Shown: positions 41,774 to 53,739 of the stretch, one piece after another
How the letters are laid out: each line of letters starts with the position of its first letter
How positions within the stretch are numbered: position 1 is the first letter of the stretch
NCBI GenBank assembly: GCA_012274445.1
Contig: JAAROD010000058.1
Span: 310,001 to 374,000, forward strand
Length of the DNA: 64,000 nt
Source of the DNA: Sclerotiophoma versabilis
Lineage: Eukaryota; Ascomycota; Dothideomycetes; Pleosporales; Didymellaceae
Direction of reading: 5' to 3'
Notes under the pieces: generated by a model
The model's input: the letters and a program-made list of their open reading frames with translations, nothing else
What the model was told of the DNA's origin: nothing
The model's database searches: none
Made by a program: the position numbers and the translations under genes

Positions 41774-42291
41774 GGTCGGGGTTGGCGCGTGCGTGGTGAG
41801 TGCTGAGCTGGAGACTGTGGAATGGTGAAGGGCCGAGGTAACGCGCACAGACTTGGACGATGTCATGTAGTAGATCGCTCCTCGACCTTCACCTTCATAA
41901 TACTGTTGATCGTTCAAGATACAGACTGTATTTCTAGACTCTCAGAACTTCCCAGGTGTGATTCCATCCGGTTGAAGCTTGGCAGAACCGTTGCACTGTG
42001 CTCAGCAACGACTTCTGGAAGCGCAAGGAACAGGCCCTGAACATGATGGATCACCAACAGAGCGAGGCGCGCCTATGGCGGCGTGAAACAATCGTCGTGC
42101 AGCGATATGAATGCATTCTGTACAAATAGTTTACTCGACCAAGGTATATGCGTCTGCCCCAACGCCCGGCTTCATCGCCACATATGTGGATGTGTTGCAA
42201 ATCCCAATCTCATCCGAAAGTCGCAAAAACACAGCCATGCAAATTACAACACCACAAACGCCGCGCATAGGTCACAATGTGGTATGACTGA
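41774..42291. other. Intergenic, no gene seen
   Basis: TLS1 promoter side and CorA 3' flank. No other feature supported. Confidence 0.5.
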
Positions 42292-44794
42292 TCAAACAAT
42301 GCCGTACACTCTCTTCGCAATCATATAGCAAAGCAAGCCAAAGCCAACAAGGCACCCTGTGATGCCGAAAAACCAATTAAGGTTCTCAACATCCTGGCCC
42401 GGAACGATACAGTTCATGCCCCAGATACCCGTGACCACGTTCATGGGCAGGACGATAGTACCGAGAACAGTGAGCTTGCCGAGGATGTCGGATGTCTGCT
42501 CTTGACGCTCGTTCATACGGATATTGATTTGTGCGAGGTAGTTGCTGTGCGCTCGAGACAGGAGGCTACAATTGTTAGCAAAGACGTGGAGTTGGTTGGA
42601 GTGATTGGGCTTACTTCTCGTAATGGCTCAAGTTACCCGTCATGGTGACGATATGATCCTGAATATCACCCAGGTACATGCCGATCTCGTTGCGTGGCGC
42701 AATGTCCCATTGCTCGTTGCAGCGCTTCGCGAAGCCCTTGATGACATCGGCCTTGTTGCCCAGCAGACGGTACAAGCTCATGACCTTTTTTCTGCATTCA
42801 CCAACACGACGCAGCATGTCACGGCCGCTCTTTTGGTTGCCCTGCTTCTCGTCGTACTCGTCCGAGTCCGAACTGTCTTCATCATCGGCGTTGTGGAGAC
42901 GGAGGATGGCCTCGTCAATGTCGTCGACTTCTTCCTCGATGTTTTGGATCATGGGTGCGTATGCGTCAGTAATGTCGTCAATCATGGCATACGAAATCCA
43001 GTCAGGCGACAATACCAGGTAGTCAGACAACTGTCGAATACGGCGTCGCACATTGGCTGGATGTGGTGTCATAGAGAAGTGGAAACTGATCACGCCTTCC
43101 CGGAAGACTACAATGTACAAGTTGACCGGCTCCAGATAGTCCTCGCTACTCTGGTCTTGTTCGAAAGTGCGGTAGTTGATGAAATAGTAGTGCTTGAACA
43201 GCTCCACCTTTTCACGTTGCTCCTGCATAAGGATGTCTTCAGACGTCAAGGGATGAATACCGAAAGTCTTCGAAATAACCTTCATCTCAGTCTCGGTAGG
43301 CGACATGACGTCGAGCCACCATGCCGGCCGTGGACCGTAGCGCTTCTGTTTGTTGTCGTCCTTGCCCTTAGGTGCCTCGGCGAGTGGTGGGGTGCTCGTA
43401 CGTGTGTGCTCGCCTGATGACGTCTTGTCGTTCGTGTTCGAAGGCGACCGCGTTGTTGTCCTAGAGTTACCATTCATATTTCCGCGCATGGCGTCCTCCA
43501 AATCTGAGTCGTCATCGCTGCTGTCTTCGAGCTCAACAGGGTCAGGGATGAAGAGATCCCTGAAGGTCTGTCCAGGCTGCAAAAGCTCACTTATAGTCTG
43601 ACTATGTATGGTGTTGTCGAAGGTTTCGTTGAAGTAGGTAAAGCGGAACGGAGCATCGTCAGCCTCACGGTGCCACTGGCGCTGGCGTGGGCGCAATCGA
43701 CCGTCTACCATAAGCGGCTCACTGACTTTGCGGAGACGGATACCCTCCATAGTTCGCTGCTCCTTCTCTTCATGTGACCAGGATGCCAGAACATCAAGAT
43801 CAGGCCAGCGGCGTCGGCGGCGGCGACTCGTCGGTTCGCCCGTAGGGTCGTTGAGATAGTCTTGCTGACCCAGCTCAGACATGCCCTCATGTGGGAAGCA
43901 GACATCGTCATCAGCTGCAAAGGATTGAGTCATGCGGCGGTGGAAGTCGCCTTGCTTGGGAGATGCTGAGCCTGAGTCCCCAGCGGACCCGTCGATGTCA
44001 ATCAAGGCATCTCGAGACCTGCCAGGCTCAGGAGAGTGTTCCAAATCAAGGGGGAGCGCAACATCATCGAGCCCAGAATTGGCCTCGAAGACAGGGCTAG
44101 CCGGCACAGAGGGCGGATTGTTGACATCGTAGCCTTCATTGATGTTGGATTGCGAATGATGGCCGAACATGGCAGGCCGCTGCTTGCCGCTGCTGGTACT
44201 CGGTCTCCGCTTCTTGGGGGCCAAACCCCCTGCGCCTGTGCCATAGCTGTTCCCCTTCCTGTTGTCTCGAGGAGAACCCATCAACAATGGGGTGCGGTCG
44301 TCGGCGTCATCGTCACGGTCACTGTAGTTTGCCACGGGGGTGTCAGAAAGCCTCGACTTGCCGTAGGACGAGGGGACATTGAGACGACCGGGTGAGTTGT
44401 TGAACTGCTGGCTGGGTCGCGGCGCGAACATCGAGCTAGGAGGTATGCTCTGTCGGCGCGTCCTCGCTGGCTGGTGGTCGCGATGATCTAACAGCGCTTC
44501 GCTCTCGAGACTGGTGTTGCTAAGGTTGCGCGAGAGGCCATAGAAGCTGGTGCTGCCGCGAGAGTTGCCGTGGCCGGCGATGTCCTCGAGGCTCGGACGG
44601 TCATCGTTGCCCATATCCGCAGTCGCAGCGAACGACTGGCGACGGTTGCGTCTCTTCTTGCCACCGCGGTGCTTCTTCTTCTTCCCAACTGCAGAGGATG
44701 AGCCAGCTACCTGCTGCTGCGAGTTCGACGCATCGCCAGACACGTCAATCAGTGGCGTAGGCCCGGACGGACGCGATTTGTCACTCGGCGCCAT
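42292..44794 (-). CDS. CorA-type magnesium transporter, Alr/Mnr2-like
   Basis: Model: exons 44794-42615 and 42565-42292, 817 residues; the intron is 49 nt. A long hydrophilic N-terminus (residues 1-400) with basic KKKKHRGGKKRRNRR and Ser/Asp-rich runs precedes the CorA cytosolic domain (WWLDVMSPTETEMKVISKTF, IHPLTSEDILMQEQREKVEL, YYFINYRTF, WISYAMIDDITDAYAPMI). Two membrane helices end the protein, with the pore signature GMN at 776-778. The large N-terminal extension and C-terminal GMN pair match the fungal Alr1/Mnr2 group: Alr1 imports Mg2+ at the plasma membrane and Mnr2 releases it from the vacuole. I favour Mnr2-like because of overall layout, but this needs a tree. No frame damage was seen. 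Confidence 0.92.
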
Positions 44795-45536
44795 TGTGAA
44801 CAAGAAGAAAGAGGGGAAAGGCTGAGGCCCGTCTTGACAGTGCTCTCCAGCTAGGACTTTGGATTGCAAGAGTCCGGCCTGCGCAATTCCAAGCGCTTGA
44901 CGGTGGTAAGAAATTGCAAGTCTTGCTTGGAACGGGCCTGGAGCTTCCTGCGACGATGCCGTCACTCAGATGCGACTAGCGCCTCTTGTTGGGTTTAGGC
45001 TTATCGCTAAGTCCCCACGCAGGAACCATGGTTTGTGCTGGGTGATGATTTCTTCGCGTCTATCGAAATTGTTGTGGAGTAACATGTTGGTGGCAATAGT
45101 CGCTCAGAATCCTAGATTCTTTGTAGCTGAAAGGTTCATTTACGTATCGCTTTTTCCTCGAGTTGAGTGTGCCTGCCAGAAACACAAGTGATCACACGCG
45201 AGCACTTTCCATATCGGGTCCAGCCTAGGGGCTAGCACGAACGCAAGGCTTTGCCGATGATGACCCGTTTTTGTTTGACTTTCATCTCCGCTACAGAACG
45301 ATTGAATTGATTTTACATGTGAGTATGATGTGGTGATCAACAATCCCACTCTGACCCGTAAATTCTAGAGGTCCACGGGTGGATCGGAGCCACAGTCTGT
45401 TCGGATCAACATAATCTATGGGCTTTCACCTGCTGATCAGCTGACAATGATGAAACAAAGTCAGCCTTCTACTTATAACGAAATTGCAGTTATCATGAAT
45501 AGCTTCTGCAGCTGTCTCGTGAGACATCAAACAGAC
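44795..45536. other. Intergenic, no gene seen
   Basis: Promoter of the CorA gene and 3' flank of the MFS gene as the strands run. Nothing else supported. Confidence 0.5.
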
Positions 45537-47184
45537 CTACAAGACGTATCTGAACAGTGGTCCATAATTCTCCACAGCGACCTCCTCTCCCTTGGCTTCA
45601 CCTTTTGCGGCCGCCTCTTGCATGGCCAGTTTCTGCTGGGCAATCGTTCCATACTTTCGGTCGAGCTTCTTGTTCTCCCAGACAAGCAGCGTCCTTAACG
45701 TAAGCGCCAAAAGGCAGCAGAAGAACAAGAACGCTGCACACACTGACTGTCCCTTGACATAATACGGCCCCTCGCTCGTTGGGTACATTCGCGTGCCCAG
45801 CAGAGGACCGCACTGCCCAATAAGGTTCAGCAGCACAATACCAGCTCCCCTTCGAGTGTCTGAGCCCTGGTTGTTGGTCACCCACGGTAGAATGTTGCCA
45901 ATCGCTGGGAAGATGCCTGCTGCGGCTAGGAATACGCCAAAGTATCGGGCACCGACAGAATGCGATGTAGCCAGAATCACGTATCCAACGCCACCAATGG
46001 CGGTGAGCGACGCGACCATGAGACCACGCTGCTGTGTGCGATCGGCGATGTAGCATGTTGCAATGACGGTGAGGAACGAGAGGAAGAACGGAGGAGCCGT
46101 CAGACCCTGGGCGTTGACGCTACTGAAGCCCATCTCCTTCAAGACTGTGAGAGTTGTCAGTATAGCTACAAGTAAGAGTGACTCGCAGTACTTACTTGTA
46201 GGGAGAAAGACCGGTAAGCTAGAAAACGCCACGTTGCAGGAGAAGTACATCAAACCCAGAATCCAACCCTTGAGATCCACCAAACCCGAGAAGAACTCGT
46301 TGAAATTGGGCATGCCAATGCGAGCACCTTCACCAGCTTGTCTGACTCCTCTTGCTCTTGCAACCTCCCTCTCTTCCTCGTTCAAGAACCGCGCTTTCTC
46401 CGGACTATCTGGCAGGAAGAAGAATGCAACAACCGCCATAACAATAGTCGGTAGCCCCTCCACGAGGAAGAGAACTCTCCACTTTGCCAGCGCCGGACTT
46501 CCACTCGTAATGGCGTACGCAAGCGCACCCGCAAACGTGTTCGCCAGCGGCGCCGCGCTCAAGAACAACCCACTTCTCAGACCCAGCTCATCCCGCAAGT
46601 AGAAAAACGACAGCAAGAACGGCACACCTGGTCCATACGCGACCTCCGACGCGCCCATGATGAATCTGAGTGCCATCATAGCGCCCCATGACTTTGATGC
46701 TGCCTGCATGGTCGAGACGAGGCCCCAAGTAAAGACGCAGAACGCAGCCCAGTAATGCGGAGGTACGATTTTCCACATAATAGCTAGGAAGCCGAAGCAG
46801 ATGTATGAAATGTAGAAGATAGTGAGAAGCCAATCATAGTCTCCTTTTTTGAAATGAAGATCAGTTTCCATGCCGGCGATGCGTGCGTTGCCTATGTTTG
46901 AGCGGTCGAGGAAGGCCACTGGAAGTGTGTCATGTTAGTGATAAGTCTCGTACGGTATGTGTGTGTATGTGTTGAGACTCACGTAGATATAGCGCCGATA
47001 CCAATGGGATGAGGTTCATGTCAAGTTTTCTGCGCACTCGCTTCTCGATCTCTGGGTCGATGGGTGGCGCATTCGTTGTTTGTGTAGGCCCATCTTCGAC
47101 TGTCGAAGGTGTAATGTCCTTCTCAATATCTTGCCCTGAGATGTCAGGTGGTGGCTCCTCGGCCTTTGTGGAGAAGGGCTTCAT
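45537..47184 (-). CDS. MFS permease of the allantoate/Dal5-like (ACS) family
   Basis: Model: exons 47184-46983, 46918-46196 and 46144-45537, 510 residues; introns 64 and 51 nt. The second intron is a multiple of three and reads through without stop, so a naive translation would insert 17 residues. Signatures: the basic approach to helix 1 (KRVRRKLDMNLIPL), LAFLDRSNIGNARI, RFIMGASEVAYGPGVPFLLS, FYLRDELGLRSGLFLSAAPL and GWILGLMYF. Twelve helices are expected. The family transports carboxylates and small nitrogenous or vitamin-like anions with protons across the plasma membrane; the substrate cannot be read from sequence. A 9-base-arm palindrome containing CCG-N3-CGG lies about 380 bases upstream of the start. 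Confidence 0.9.
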
Positions 47185-47761
47185 CTCGCTAGAATTTCGA
47201 GGATCTCCTGTGTGATGGTTTGCGAAGGGGTTGTAGACAGATGAATATGGAGAAGACTGGGGATTTAGAATATGTAGAGGCTTCTACAGTTGAGTTCCGG
47301 AAAACAACTGCCCGTGAGACCCTGCTGACGCATCCTGCAGCGAATTATTGATTACCAGGGCCGACCCATTCGTGATGAGCACCCATGGTTGCTTGACTAG
47401 GCTAAGCTTTTGAGCTTAATTCTGAGCTTGTGCGGGGCGTTGTGGGGAGATGGTTATCTTATCCCCGTGGAGTGGCCGAACTCGGCTGTCGAAATGATCA
47501 ACGTTCTTCTTAAGCCTTGTTCATTCCAATGGAAGCGTTTGTTTTATGTTACTTAGCAGCCTGTCTCCGTCACGGAGACAGAGCGACGAAGGGGCCCCTT
47601 CTTCACAATCTCGCAATCAGCAAATAGTTTGATAAAGATTCAATTGTACCATGGTAAATTCTCTCAGCCTATAATCAGAGCCGCTCAAACGCCTTCAAGA
47701 TATCCAATCGAACCCACATATCATACACACGCGTCCTCTCATATCTCTCATCACTTTGCTT
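47185..47761. other. Promoter region of the MFS gene
   Basis: Also the 3' flank of the repeat-protein gene. Contains the palindrome at 47562-47580. No gene. Confidence 0.5.
47562..47580. promoter_or_regulatory. Perfect 19-bp palindrome with CCG-N3-CGG core
   Basis: TGTCTCCGT, one C, then ACGGAGACA: two exact inverted 9-base arms. The centre CCG-TCA-CGG has the inverted CGG triplets that fungal Zn(II)2Cys6 regulators bind. It lies about 380 bases upstream of the MFS start codon. Binding is inferred from layout only; a chance palindrome or RNA hairpin is possible. Confidence 0.4.
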
Positions 47762-48845
47762 TCAAAACGCTCCAATGTGCGTCATCTTCTGCCCCGACTG
47801 GACCTGACTCCCCAACGTCGGCGCGGGCTTGTACGTCTTCCGAACGGGTGTCTTACTGCCCTGTCCTGGTAGCGTATTGGTTCCTGGGTAAGGCTTGGGC
47901 TCAGACTTGTTCTCCTGCGGTGGCGCGAAGGGCTTGCTTTGCCCAGGTCTGACGGGTGCTTTCTTCGCTGTAGGAAACGGGTTTGTGTAGCTTGAACCTG
48001 CGGCAGTGCTGTTGTAGGGTTTTGGTAGGCCCTGGGGAACGGCTTTCTGGGCGTTTGCTCCAATGCCGCCGATGGGCTTCGAGGCGCCATTGACAATGCC
48101 ACCGACGCCTTTTCTTGCGTTGTTGACAAGTCCGCCCGTGGCTTTGGTGGCTCCGCCTGCAAGCCCTCCAACAGACTTCGTTGCTCCGCCAGTGAGACCT
48201 GCGAGTCCATCGACGCTGCGTGCTGCTCCTTTGGATGCGCCTCCTATAGCTCCGCCGGCGGTCTTCGTTGCGCCGCCGACGACACCATTGACACCTCGAG
48301 TAGCTCCCCCGGTCACGCCTCCGACAGTCTTAGTCGCTGTGTTCGTGACTCCTCCAACGGTCCTCGTGGCTCCCCCGGCAACACCACCAACGGCTTTCTT
48401 CGCGCCGCCTGCTGTCTTCTTCGCGCCGAGCGGCACGTTACTCGTTGGCCCAGCAATCGACCGCCCACCTGCAACAGAACCTGAAGGTTTGGTATTCGCG
48501 GGCATCGAGTTGCTACGCTTGACAGCTGGTTTGCGCGCCGTGGAGGGGAGAGCTTTAGATGCGGAAGAGGGCTGGTAGCTTTGTCCTGAAAGCTTGGAGC
48601 CGTAGCCAGTGGCTGCTTTTTCGAGGCCTGCATCCAGGTCAGTATACTGCCCACTTGTTCACTTTACATGGAGTGTTGGAAGCGGCGAATGGGTACGTAC
48701 CTCCCCCGACACTACGTCCTCCGTTTTCAATCGCATCGCCTGCCTTGATCAGGGCATTGCCTGCATATTCTCCGCCAGTCTTCTTCGCGGCGTCAACGAA
48801 GCCCTCCACTGAGTTCCAGATTATGTTCTGGATGAAGCCTGCCAT
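47762..48845 (-). CDS. Protein with 11-residue Gly/Ala/Thr-Lys repeats
   Basis: Model: exons 48845-48701 and 48627-47762, 336 residues; the intron is 73 nt. The N-terminus (MAGFIQNIIWNSVEGFVDAA) could form an amphipathic helix. Residues about 128-243 are built from nine 11-residue units of the type VGGVxGGATKT, with one irregular 18-residue unit in the middle. Basic and hydrophobic residues recur every 11 positions. The C-terminus (PKPYNSTAAGSSYTNPFPT and on) is Pro/Lys-rich. An 11-residue period is known from LEA-type, perilipin and synuclein amphipathic segments that meet lipid surfaces or membranes, but these units are unusually Gly-rich, so the comparison is an inference. I recognise no named family. 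At DNA level the repeats are degenerate 33-mers, so they are old rather than recently expanded. Confidence 0.75.
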
Positions 48846-49352
48846 TACGTCGTGGTTGTCGTAATCGTTGTCGCTTCTGTGGTTTCTTTGAACTGCTAAA
48901 TGTAATGTCTCGACTCAGTCAAGAGGTTTGACAAATTGTTTTGAGATTGAATCTGATAATATCAGAGGATCAATTCAAACATCAAACTCGAGATTCTACA
49001 CATGACAGCCCGATGACACTCCTTTGCGCCACAATCCCCGATCCTGTTTCTCGAAACTGGGATTCCCGTTGCCGCCCCCGCGATGACGTATCTGTGGCAC
49101 GGCAGCTTGCAGGGGTATCGCAGCTGGCCCTGAAAGAACCCAGGGATGGCAGGTGATCGTTTTAGGGCACGTTTCCGGAGGCGTGTGAGTGGACTGTGGG
49201 TTATGTGCAGCCTTAGTCATGATATCGGAATTCAATGTCAAGAGAAGATGATAAATGTGAGAAAATTGCAAATGCTAGAATGAGCGGGTATCCAACGCCT
49301 GAGCAAATCTGCTCTGTTTCTTACGCCAAACCCAGAAACATATTTTCTACAT
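48846..49352. other. Intergenic, no gene seen
   Basis: Promoter of the repeat protein and 3' flank of the acyltransferase. Nothing else supported. Confidence 0.5.
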
Positions 49353-51550
49353 TTACTTCGTAGCCAACTTCGCCGGCGCCTTCGTCTGGGAGGTCAATGG
49401 CTTTGTAGCAATCTTCTTCGGTCCATTAGAAGCCAGCTTCTTTGGCGCGCTTGTCGTCCCACTGAGTTTTGGAGGCGCTTTTGCAGGTGGAACCGTAGTC
49501 TTCTTGACTGCAGGCTTTGGTGCAGGGCTTGATTTCGATGGTACTGCCTTCTTCACCACTTCGATATCACCACTAGATGTGACTTTAATTGGTATGCCGG
49601 AGGTGGTCATGATTGTGTTGCCCTTCTTCTCTTGCGCTCTCTCTATGTCCTTCTTCCCAATGCTGAGTACGAGGCCGTTTGCTGTCGTTATTGTAGTTGC
49701 ACCGGTCTTTTTCGCATCCTCAACGGCTGGCGCCGGGACTTTGATCGTAATGCCAGATGCCAATGTGAGCTCTTTCATAGCCCCTGCAGGTGGAGCAGAT
49801 TTGGGCTTCGCGGCCGCTTTGGGTTTAACAGGTGCAGCTTTTGGCTTTGCAGACCCAGCTGTTGCTAGTTTTGATTTCGCTGTAGCACCAGCCGGCTTCC
49901 GAGCTGAAGAAGGGGTAACAACTGCACTCTTTGCGCGTGCTGGAATTGTTGTGGGTGTCGCGAGGGTCTTCGTTGGTGCCTGTGGCGTTGCTGTACTGGC
50001 TCGTCTCATTCCCCCTGGCATCACCGCGCCATTCTTGATCGCTGTCTCTTTTACCAGCTTGGCCAGATTCTCCTGTGTGAGGGCCGCTACCTGCGGCATT
50101 TGCTGTGGGTCTGCAGCTTGCGCTGCTCCTAATTTTGCCGCGCCTTCGATCATCTTCTCAAGTTGCTCTGGACTTGGGAGCCCTCCCATCTCTCCACCAC
50201 TGCCCAACAGTTGCTTCATGTGCTGCTCGAAGAACTCTTTGCCACCTGGTATTATATCCGCTGGATTCGCACCATATGCGACTGTCAATGCCATCAAGAC
50301 ACTGCTGATTGGGGCGAAAATCTTAACAAATTCATTCCAGTTGCCAGACTTGACTTCAGTTTCAATCTGAACAGCCGGCCTGGGAACGCTTCGGATGCTC
50401 TGCGAGTTTTGCGAGCTGCGGTCGCCCATATCAAGGTGGTCTTTCCAAAAGTTTTCGGCTGGGAAACGGCTGTGTTTCTGGAAGTATTCAAGCATGTAGT
50501 CCTTCTCTCGCCAGCGGTTCCGCAGCCACACTTCGAAAGCTTTTGTGTTCTGAATGGGAATATCAGAGATGTGGAAACGGCGCCAGTGCATATTGACAGA
50601 CTTAGGCGGACGGCCTTCAAAGAAAGTGGAGCGTAAGGTAAAGATGTCCTGCCCGAATTGTCCAGGTGGTACGCCCTCGTATGCGATTGTGCAGTCGTAC
50701 AGCCAATCTGTGGTATCTTTGAGTTCGTTCAAGCAGAATCTCAGTCCTGTGCTTCGTGGTAGAAGCTGATGTTTCATGTCCTGCAAGTTATTCTTCGCAG
50801 CCCAAGCTTTGCTCTTCTCTCGAGTCGTCGACGACAGATTCGTTCCCTCCGGAAACATGATGAGCCACATGGGCTGAGTTACGCTGTTGAGGCGCGACAG
50901 AGCCTTCTTGAATCGGCGTTGATCCTCTTCCCAATTTCTAGCCAGGAAGATGAAGTTGTAAAATTGCGCGCTCCAACCAATGATAGGGATGTTCCTCAGC
51001 GATTCCTTTAAGATAATGTAGACGAAGCCGTGCATGTTGTTAGTGTATGCAATCCACCATAGATACAGCCAGTCCGTGTACAGCTGGTGGTTGGCCATCA
51101 GCACCATTCGGTCTGCAAAATTGCACTGTAGGCTTCCATCCTTCCTCTGGATGAGCTGTCCAACCATACTTGAGTCTCCGCTGACTCGCACAACAGTGGG
51201 CGCCCACCATTGGGTCAGACAGGTGATCAAGATCGCAAAACATTCTTTCGTATAGGCCATATACCCTTCGTAGAACTGAGGGTCAATTAACTTCAACGGC
51301 GCTCCCAGGAACTGCGACGCGCTGATACTGTGCCATTGTCAGCTCGAACAGTACGAGGGTCAGGTTTTTGGATTTCGTACGCCAAAACTCCAGACAAGAA
51401 AGTCGATGCCAGCGTAAACGCTCTCTCCGCTTGCGTCAACTCGCCATACCTGGGTGGTCCCGCAGGATGCGCAGCGATATTGTCTTTCGACACGCGCAGT
51501 CCAGCACCAAGGTCATCTTTCTTCTTCTTAATAGCAGGCGACATCTTCAT
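49353..51550 (-). CDS. Lysophospholipid acyltransferase (PlsC family) with repeat-bearing tail
   Basis: Model: exons 51550-51381 and 51321-49353, 712 residues; the 59-nt intron has a GAGCTGACAA branch site and joins LSGVLA to ASQFLGAPLKLID. ATG at 51544 is an alternative start. Catalytic motifs of glycerolipid acyltransferases are present: NHQLYTDW (H-x4-D, His135 and Asp140) and FPEGT at 213-217, with a membrane helix before them. The fold resembles the LCLAT1/AGPAT8-like and yeast Cst26 group, which reacylate lysophosphatidylinositol, lysophosphatidic acid or lysocardiolipin in ER membranes. A further hydrophobic segment lies near residue 395 (SSVLMALTVAYG). The last 200 residues are a Lys/Ala/Pro-rich tail containing three related beta-like units (LTLASGITIKV, TITTANGLVLSIG, TIMTTSGIPIKVTSSGD). 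The tail is not part of the enzyme core; its role is unknown. Confidence 0.88.
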
Positions 51551-52063
51551 TCGTAGTCGTCGTCGCCACAATGAAGAGAGTCGAGAAGGAAGCTCACACG
51601 TCGCCCACCACCGCACGCAAACGTCGTTTAGGGGACTGGGCGTCAAACGTCACCTTGTAATCGGCAAACGGTCGAGATTCAAGTTCGAGGTTCCACAAGT
51701 TGGATGATCGCATCCCGCGACACCCCTGTTCATGCATCCTTATGACGTCGCTTGTGGCGCGCCTCTTCCAACTTCTAGGGCTGGGAGCAGTCAAGATATC
51801 GAGGAGCCCCGTTGCCCCGTAGCAACTCATTTATCTTGAGATATACCTTGAACTCGATTCTCGAAGTGCCGAACACCTCCACGTACATCGCATTTTTTTA
51901 CTTTTCGATATCTAGTCCGCAAGGTCAGTACTCCACCTGCAAGCAGCTGCATTGTACACTTGACCTATGTCGGGTCCTGTGCATGCGACAGCCGTCACAT
52001 TCAAGGGAAATGCTAATCCATCACAGACATATACCTGAATACAAACCTCACATCAAGATAAAG
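51551..52063. other. Divergent promoter region
   Basis: Between the acyltransferase and a small unknown gene. Includes TGACGTC near 51743, a CRE-like site. No gene. Confidence 0.45.
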
Positions 52064-52821
52064 ATGCCTGCCTCAGTAGCATCTGCGCCGGTGAACCGCA
52101 CATCCGCCAAAACCGGCGCCTCGCGCCCCAGAAAGGCCGCCTCGACTGCGGGAAAGAAGACCCAGAGCACAGCCAATGGCACAGCGAACGGCATCCAGCA
52201 ACATGCATCGCCCTACACCATCATGGCGTCGAGAATTGCAAACCGCGTCGCCGAGATGGCAGAGAACATGACTTTCGTCGAGCGTGAAAGGTACGTTGGC
52301 CTCTTAGTGATTTTAGCGGCCGTTGAAGATAACGGTCCGCTTCCAACGTATCGGTTTGATCGACCTTGCGGTCGGTTGCACTACTTCATTCTATACGAAC
52401 AGTGCGCATATACATGCGTGTTGTTCCTGAGCGTGGAGTGGCACCCTGCATGGCATCTGCCTTCACATCTCCCACATACATCTACGTCTATCATACTAAC
52501 AGCATATCTAGGACACCTGCGCAACCAGAACAAAGGCAGGTCGAGCAAAAAACCGTTCAACGCAAGCCTCCCAGGAAACTCGAGATGCGTCTGCCCAACT
52601 CGGGCCAATCACCGACCAACATCACTTTCAGCGCGCCCTTCCTCGACAACACGCTGTCCAAGCTGCTCGCACTGCAAAACCGCATGCTGACCGTTTCTAA
52701 CGACATCGCGGCCAGCGAGGATGTCGATGAGAAGACAAAGCAAGAGCAATTCGCGCAGAGTGCAGAGTTGAGCAGGATCATTGCGCTGATCTGTTCCGAA
52801 AAGGCTAGGCAGGGCGCTTAG
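52064..52821 (+). CDS. Small conserved-looking protein of unknown function
   Basis: Model: exons 52064-52290 and 52512-52821, 178 residues. The 221-nt intron is by far the longest in this part of the window; its donor is AAAG/GTACGT and its acceptor ATATCTAG. The first part is Ala/Ser/Thr/Lys-rich and disordered, then ASRIANRVAEMAENMTFVER, helical. The second part is Gln/Arg/Lys-rich, then FSAPFLDNTLSKLLALQNRM and AELSRIIALICSEKAR, also helical. I do not recognise a domain; the layout suits a small helical subunit of a larger complex. The intron placement is the weakest point; a further exon within the long intron is possible. Confidence 0.6.
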
Positions 52822-53739
52822 CTGTATTGTGGAAGTACTGAAAACGTTTGGGAAGGGTCGGAATGATGGGTACAAAGTGCTTCTTGCATGGCGTTGAGGC
52901 TTTCTTTTGTCAGATTGGGATATGACAGGTTTTGTATGATTATGATATCAGCGACGAAGAATTGAAAACGTTGGACACCTTGATTACCGGCCTCAGCAGT
53001 TCTGACAAATACTGAAATGCTTCAAGGATGCTTCGCAGCCCTCTCTAATGGTTCGTCTTTGTTGCATTCGACTTTGCGCTGCAACTTTGTCGGTGTAAAA
53101 GCTTACTGTTCTTCACGTTGTTTCCGAGCAATACTCCTCGCTCGACTTGCACAGGATCAGCCACTGGCAATCCCACTACGGGATATTATTAGTACTGATC
53201 GTTCGTTCAACACTATGATTTCCGCTCTAGTACATGATTATCCACATGGGACCCTGCACTCTGCGAAAGAGGTAAGTGACCCGATTAGGGCAACAGAGAT
53301 TCGTACACACAAAGAACTCCAGTAGTGCCCACATGGAACCTGAATAGTCACAATACCATACATCGAACAAAGTCGATCTGCTGCAGGCGACGACTATTTT
53401 AGTAGAGGGCGAACAATGATGACGTCTCATCACACCTTTGTCCCAACCTCACCGAACCAACGACAAAGGACGCCGCTGCGAGCACTCCTAGTCACACGTC
53501 CGTTGTCAAAAGTATACTTCAGTGTCGACGCGAGACTACAATCCTGTACCTTCTATTCTCTACTCCACGTTTACTCTGTACAATCCCTCTGTTTTCAAAA
53601 GTGGGCAAAGCAAGACTTGGCTAATTCCTCGACCGCACCAAGCCCACTCTTGAACTTCACGATCAGACTAGCTTTCGAAAGAAAAGAAAAACCACGAGAA
53701 TCGGCTACTTCGTCGTTTGGCGTACATCCTGTATTCAAC
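52822..53739. other. Intergenic, no gene seen
   Basis: Contains open frame upstream of the next gene (53416-53739) that lacks conserved features and is treated as 5' leader. Confidence 0.45.

Noticed and set aside
46145..46195. A 17-residue insertion in the MFS permease
   Set aside because: GTAAGT donor and CACAG acceptor; removing it joins VFLPT to the conserved LKEMGFSS segment, so it is an intron.
47762..48578. Pro/Ala/Thr-rich plus-strand frame
   Set aside because: Antisense of the 11-residue repeats; periodic coding creates a long open frame on the other strand.
45537..51550. Metabolic gene cluster (permease, repeat protein, acyltransferase)
   Set aside because: No pathway enzymes or regulator are present and the genes belong to unrelated functions.
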